5,705 nucleotides of DNA from Chloroflexota bacterium (GTDB lineage Bacteria; Chloroflexota; Anaerolineae; Aggregatilineales; Phototrophicaceae): assembly GCA_023392115.1 (NCBI GenBank), contig JAEVZT010000565.1, positions 1 through 5,705 of the forward strand, read 5' to 3'. The notes under the pieces are model-generated. The model was not told where the DNA came from. It ran no database searches and worked only from the letters and a program-made list of their open reading frames with translations. Positions 3,793 to 5,705 of this stretch are shown here, one piece after another (the stretch's first letter is position 1; each line of letters starts with the position of its first letter). Position numbers and translations under genes: made by a program.

Positions 3793-5619
3793 CTAGCTCT
3801 GCTGTTCGGCGGGGGCAAGCTCGAGCGACATGCTGGCGATTTGTCCCTGCGCCAGCGATAGGAACTCGTCAATCGGCAGCGCGCCGAGGTCGCGGTCGTC
3901 GCGCAGGCGCACGCTGACGGTGCCGTTCGCCGCGTCGCGGTCGCCGACGATCAGCATGTACGGGACGAGCTGCTCGCGGGCGACGGCGATCTTCGCGCCC
4001 ATACGCGCCTTGCCCTTGTCGATCGAGTAGCGGATGCCGAGTTCGTTCAGCTTCTGACCGATCGACTCGGCGTACTCGATGTTGCGATCCGTGATCGGGA
4101 TCAGCGTCGCCTGCACCGGCGCGAGCCATACCGGGAACGCCCCGGCGAAGTGCTCGATCAGGATGCCGATGAAGCGTTCCATGCTGCCGAATGGCGCGCG
4201 GTGGATCATCACCGGGCGCTTGCGTGTGCCATCCTCGGCGACGTATTCAAGCTCAAAGCGTTCGGGCAGGTTGTAGTCGACCTGCACCGTCCCAAGCTGC
4301 CATTCGCGCTTAAGCACATCGCGGACAATGAAGTCGAGTTTGGGTCCATAGAACGCCGCCTCGCCTTCCTCGACGTGATACGGCAGGTTCAGTTCCTCGC
4401 ACGCCTCGATAATCGCGCTCGTCGCTTTGTCCCACAGGTCGGCGCTGCCAACGTACTTTTCGCTCTCCGGGTCGCGCGTGCCGACGCGGGCGCGGAAGTC
4501 CGCCAAGCCGAGCGTGCTGAAGACGTACTGGATCAAGCGGACGGCTTTGATGAACTCGCCGACCAGCTGCTCCGGCGTGACGAACAGGTGCGCGTCGTCG
4601 ACCGTGAAGCCGCGCACGCGCGTCAAGCCGTTCAGTTCGCCCGACTGCTCGTAACGATAGACCGTGCCGAACTCGGCGAGGCGCACCGGCAGGTCGCGGT
4701 ACGAGTGCATGTCGCTCTTGTAGATCATGATGTGATGCGGGCAGTTCATCGGCTTGAGCAGGAACTCGTCCTCATCCACCTCGATCGGCGCGTACTGGCT
4801 GTCCTTGTAGTAAGGATAATGCCCTGACGTGCGGTACAGGTTCAGGTTGCCGATGTGCGGCGTCACGACCGGCAGATAGCCGTTCTCGATCTGCGTCTCG
4901 CGCAGCCAGCGTTCGAGCGTGTCGCGCAGCACCGCGCCGTTCGGTTTCCACAGCGGCAAGCCTTTGCCGACCAGCGGGCTGAACGTGAACAGGTTCAGCC
5001 GTTCGCCGACGACGCGGTGATCGCGGCGCTTGGCTTCCTCGAGCCGGTGCAGGTAATCCTGAAGTTCTTCGGGCGTTTCCCAAGCCGTGCCGTAGATGCG
5101 CGTCAGCTGCTGGCGGTTCTCGTCGCCGCGCCAGTATGCACCGGCGGGCTTCTTGTACGTCACGCTGATCGCGTCCGGGCTGATCTCGCGCGTGTTTTCG
5201 ACGTGCGGACCGCGGCACAAGTCCGTGAATGCGTCCTGCGTGTAGAACGTGATCTTGTCGGCGGGCGCGGCGATCTCGTTGCCGTTGTCGTCAACACGTC
5301 CGGCGACCAGATCGTTGATCAGTTCGACCTTGTACGGCTGATCCTTGAAGAAAGCGCGCGCTTCTTCCGGCGTGACCTCGCGCACCGAAAAGCTATGATT
5401 CCCCCGAATGATTTCTTTCATCCGGTTTTCAATCCACGCCATCTCCTCGTCCGTCAGCGGGCGCGGCAGTTCGAAGTCGTAGTAGAAGCCGTCCTCGATC
5501 GGCGGACCGATGGCGATGCAGGCTTCGGGAAAGCGTTCGAGCACCGCCTGCGCCATAATGTGCGCCGTGGAGTGGCGGATTTTGTAGAGATGACTGCCCA
5601 CGTAGTTGTTATCAGGCAT
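3793..5619 (-). CDS. thrS: threonyl-tRNA synthetase lacking the TGS domain
   Basis: Charges tRNA-Thr with threonine in the cytosol; class II synthetase with a cis-editing domain that removes mischarged serine. With the ATG at 5619-5617 the protein has 608 residues. The editing domain (about 8-190) has HSTAH (His16, His20) and CRGPH (Cys135, His139), matching the four editing-site residues of E. coli ThrRS. The catalytic core has NCPHH (Cys293), motif 2 FGTVYRYEQSG...RVRGFTVDDAH (317-344, His344) and motif 3 MIHRAPFGSMERF (471-483, His473); Cys293, His344 and His473 match the zinc ligands. About 490-608 is the anticodon-binding domain. The chosen ATG has GGAG 8 bases upstream. A TTG nine codons earlier (5646) stays in frame but falls at the predicted transcription start. 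E. coli ThrRS (642 residues) has an N-terminal TGS domain of about 60 residues before the editing domain; here nothing resembling it is seen, up to the window edge. Confidence 0.96.
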   Translation of the reverse strand: MPDNNYVGSHLYKIRHSTAHIMAQAVLERFPEACIAIGPPIEDGFYYDFELPRPLTDEEMAWIENRMKEIIRGNHSFSVREVTPEEARAFFKDQPYKVELINDLVAGRVDDNGNEIAAPADKITFYTQDAFTDLCRGPHVENTREISPDAISVTYKKPAGAYWRGDENRQQLTRIYGTAWETPEELQDYLHRLEEAKRRDHRVVGERLNLFTFSPLVGKGLPLWKPNGAVLRDTLERWLRETQIENGYLPVVTPHIGNLNLYRTSGHYPYYKDSQYAPIEVDEDEFLLKPMNCPHHIMIYKSDMHSYRDLPVRLAEFGTVYRYEQSGELNGLTRVRGFTVDDAHLFVTPEQLVGEFIKAVRLIQYVFSTLGLADFRARVGTRDPESEKYVGSADLWDKATSAIIEACEELNLPYHVEEGEAAFYGPKLDFIVRDVLKREWQLGTVQVDYNLPERFELEYVAEDGTRKRPVMIHRAPFGSMERFIGILIEHFAGAFPVWLAPVQATLIPITDRNIEYAESIGQKLNELGIRYSIDKGKARMGAKIAVAREQLVPYMLIVGDRDAANGTVSVRLRDDRDLGALPIDEFLSLAQGQIASMSLELAPAEQQS

Positions 5620-5652
5620 GATGTTCGCTCCATGTGATGACTGCAAGTCGGA

Positions 5653-5661
5653 ATTATAACA
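5653..5661 (-). promoter_or_regulatory. extended -10 promoter of thrS
   Basis: TGTTATAAT on the minus strand is a perfect TG-n-TATAAT extended -10. The upstream spacer is GC-rich (GGCGGCGGC) and shows no -35, which extended -10 promoters tolerate. Transcription would start near 5647, leaving about 27 bases before the ATG at 5619, so there is no room for a T-box or an E. coli-style operator leader. This also favours that ATG over the TTG at 5646. Confidence 0.6.
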
Positions 5662-5705
5662 GACTGCCGCCGCCGCCCCGACCTCGAAGTGTGGAATATG
5701 ACGAG

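Noticed and set aside
4855..5637. Long open frame (260 codons) on the plus strand opposite thrS; similar one at 4150-4827
   Set aside because: Antisense to a clear ThrRS with all motifs; long antisense frames are expected in GC-rich coding DNA, and the translations are Arg/Ala/Val-rich without a recognisable domain.
5620..5705. T-box leader upstream of thrS
   Set aside because: The predicted leader is only about 27 bases; no T-box sequence or specifier stem is present.

Overview
The window carries housekeeping and accessory genes of a bacterium with a GC-rich genome. The third-position G/C bias, the mixed IlvD/PspC/SugE/ThrRS content, and intergenic C/G-rich palindromes with GAATTC cores are compatible with a Chloroflexota (Anaerolineae-like) genome. 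No 16S or other marker is present, so this placement is tentative. There is no transposase, CRISPR array, tRNA or rRNA.

Layout. Positions 1-1330 (minus): 5' three quarters of ilvD, dihydroxy-acid dehydratase, running off the left edge, with a good promoter just upstream. Positions 1495-1569 (plus): a 24-codon ORF behind a perfect AGGAGG, predicted to give a small hydrophobic, very basic peptide. Positions 1578-1718: an array of degenerate 7-bp repeats (TTNACAG) in both orientations, forming a long hairpin. Positions 1725-1916 (minus): a stand-alone 63-residue PspC-domain membrane protein. Positions 1917-2145: a divergent intergenic region with a sigma70-type promoter and a two-hairpin leader that looks like a guanidine-II (mini-ykkC) riboswitch. 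Positions 2146-2466 (plus): sugE/gdx, a four-helix SMR guanidinium exporter. Positions 2471-2598 and 3655-3766: two copies of a modular palindromic repeat. Positions 2650-3507 (minus): a metallo-beta-lactamase-fold hydrolase of unknown substrate. Positions 3793-5619 (minus): thrS, threonyl-tRNA synthetase, apparently without the N-terminal TGS domain, with an extended -10 promoter at 5653-5661.

How it fits together. The clearest functional unit is promoter, guanidine-II-like leader and sugE: an aptamer for guanidinium placed just before the ribosome binding site of a guanidinium exporter. The odd point is that the second hairpin loop reads ACAA rather than the conserved ACGR, while its flanks are otherwise canonical; this makes it a candidate variant, one-site or decayed riboswitch. 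The other genes look like independent transcription units. Both convergent gene ends (around 1570-1724 and 2467-2649) and the thrS 3' end are filled with inverted repeats, which may serve as terminators or be REP-like dispersed elements tolerated there.
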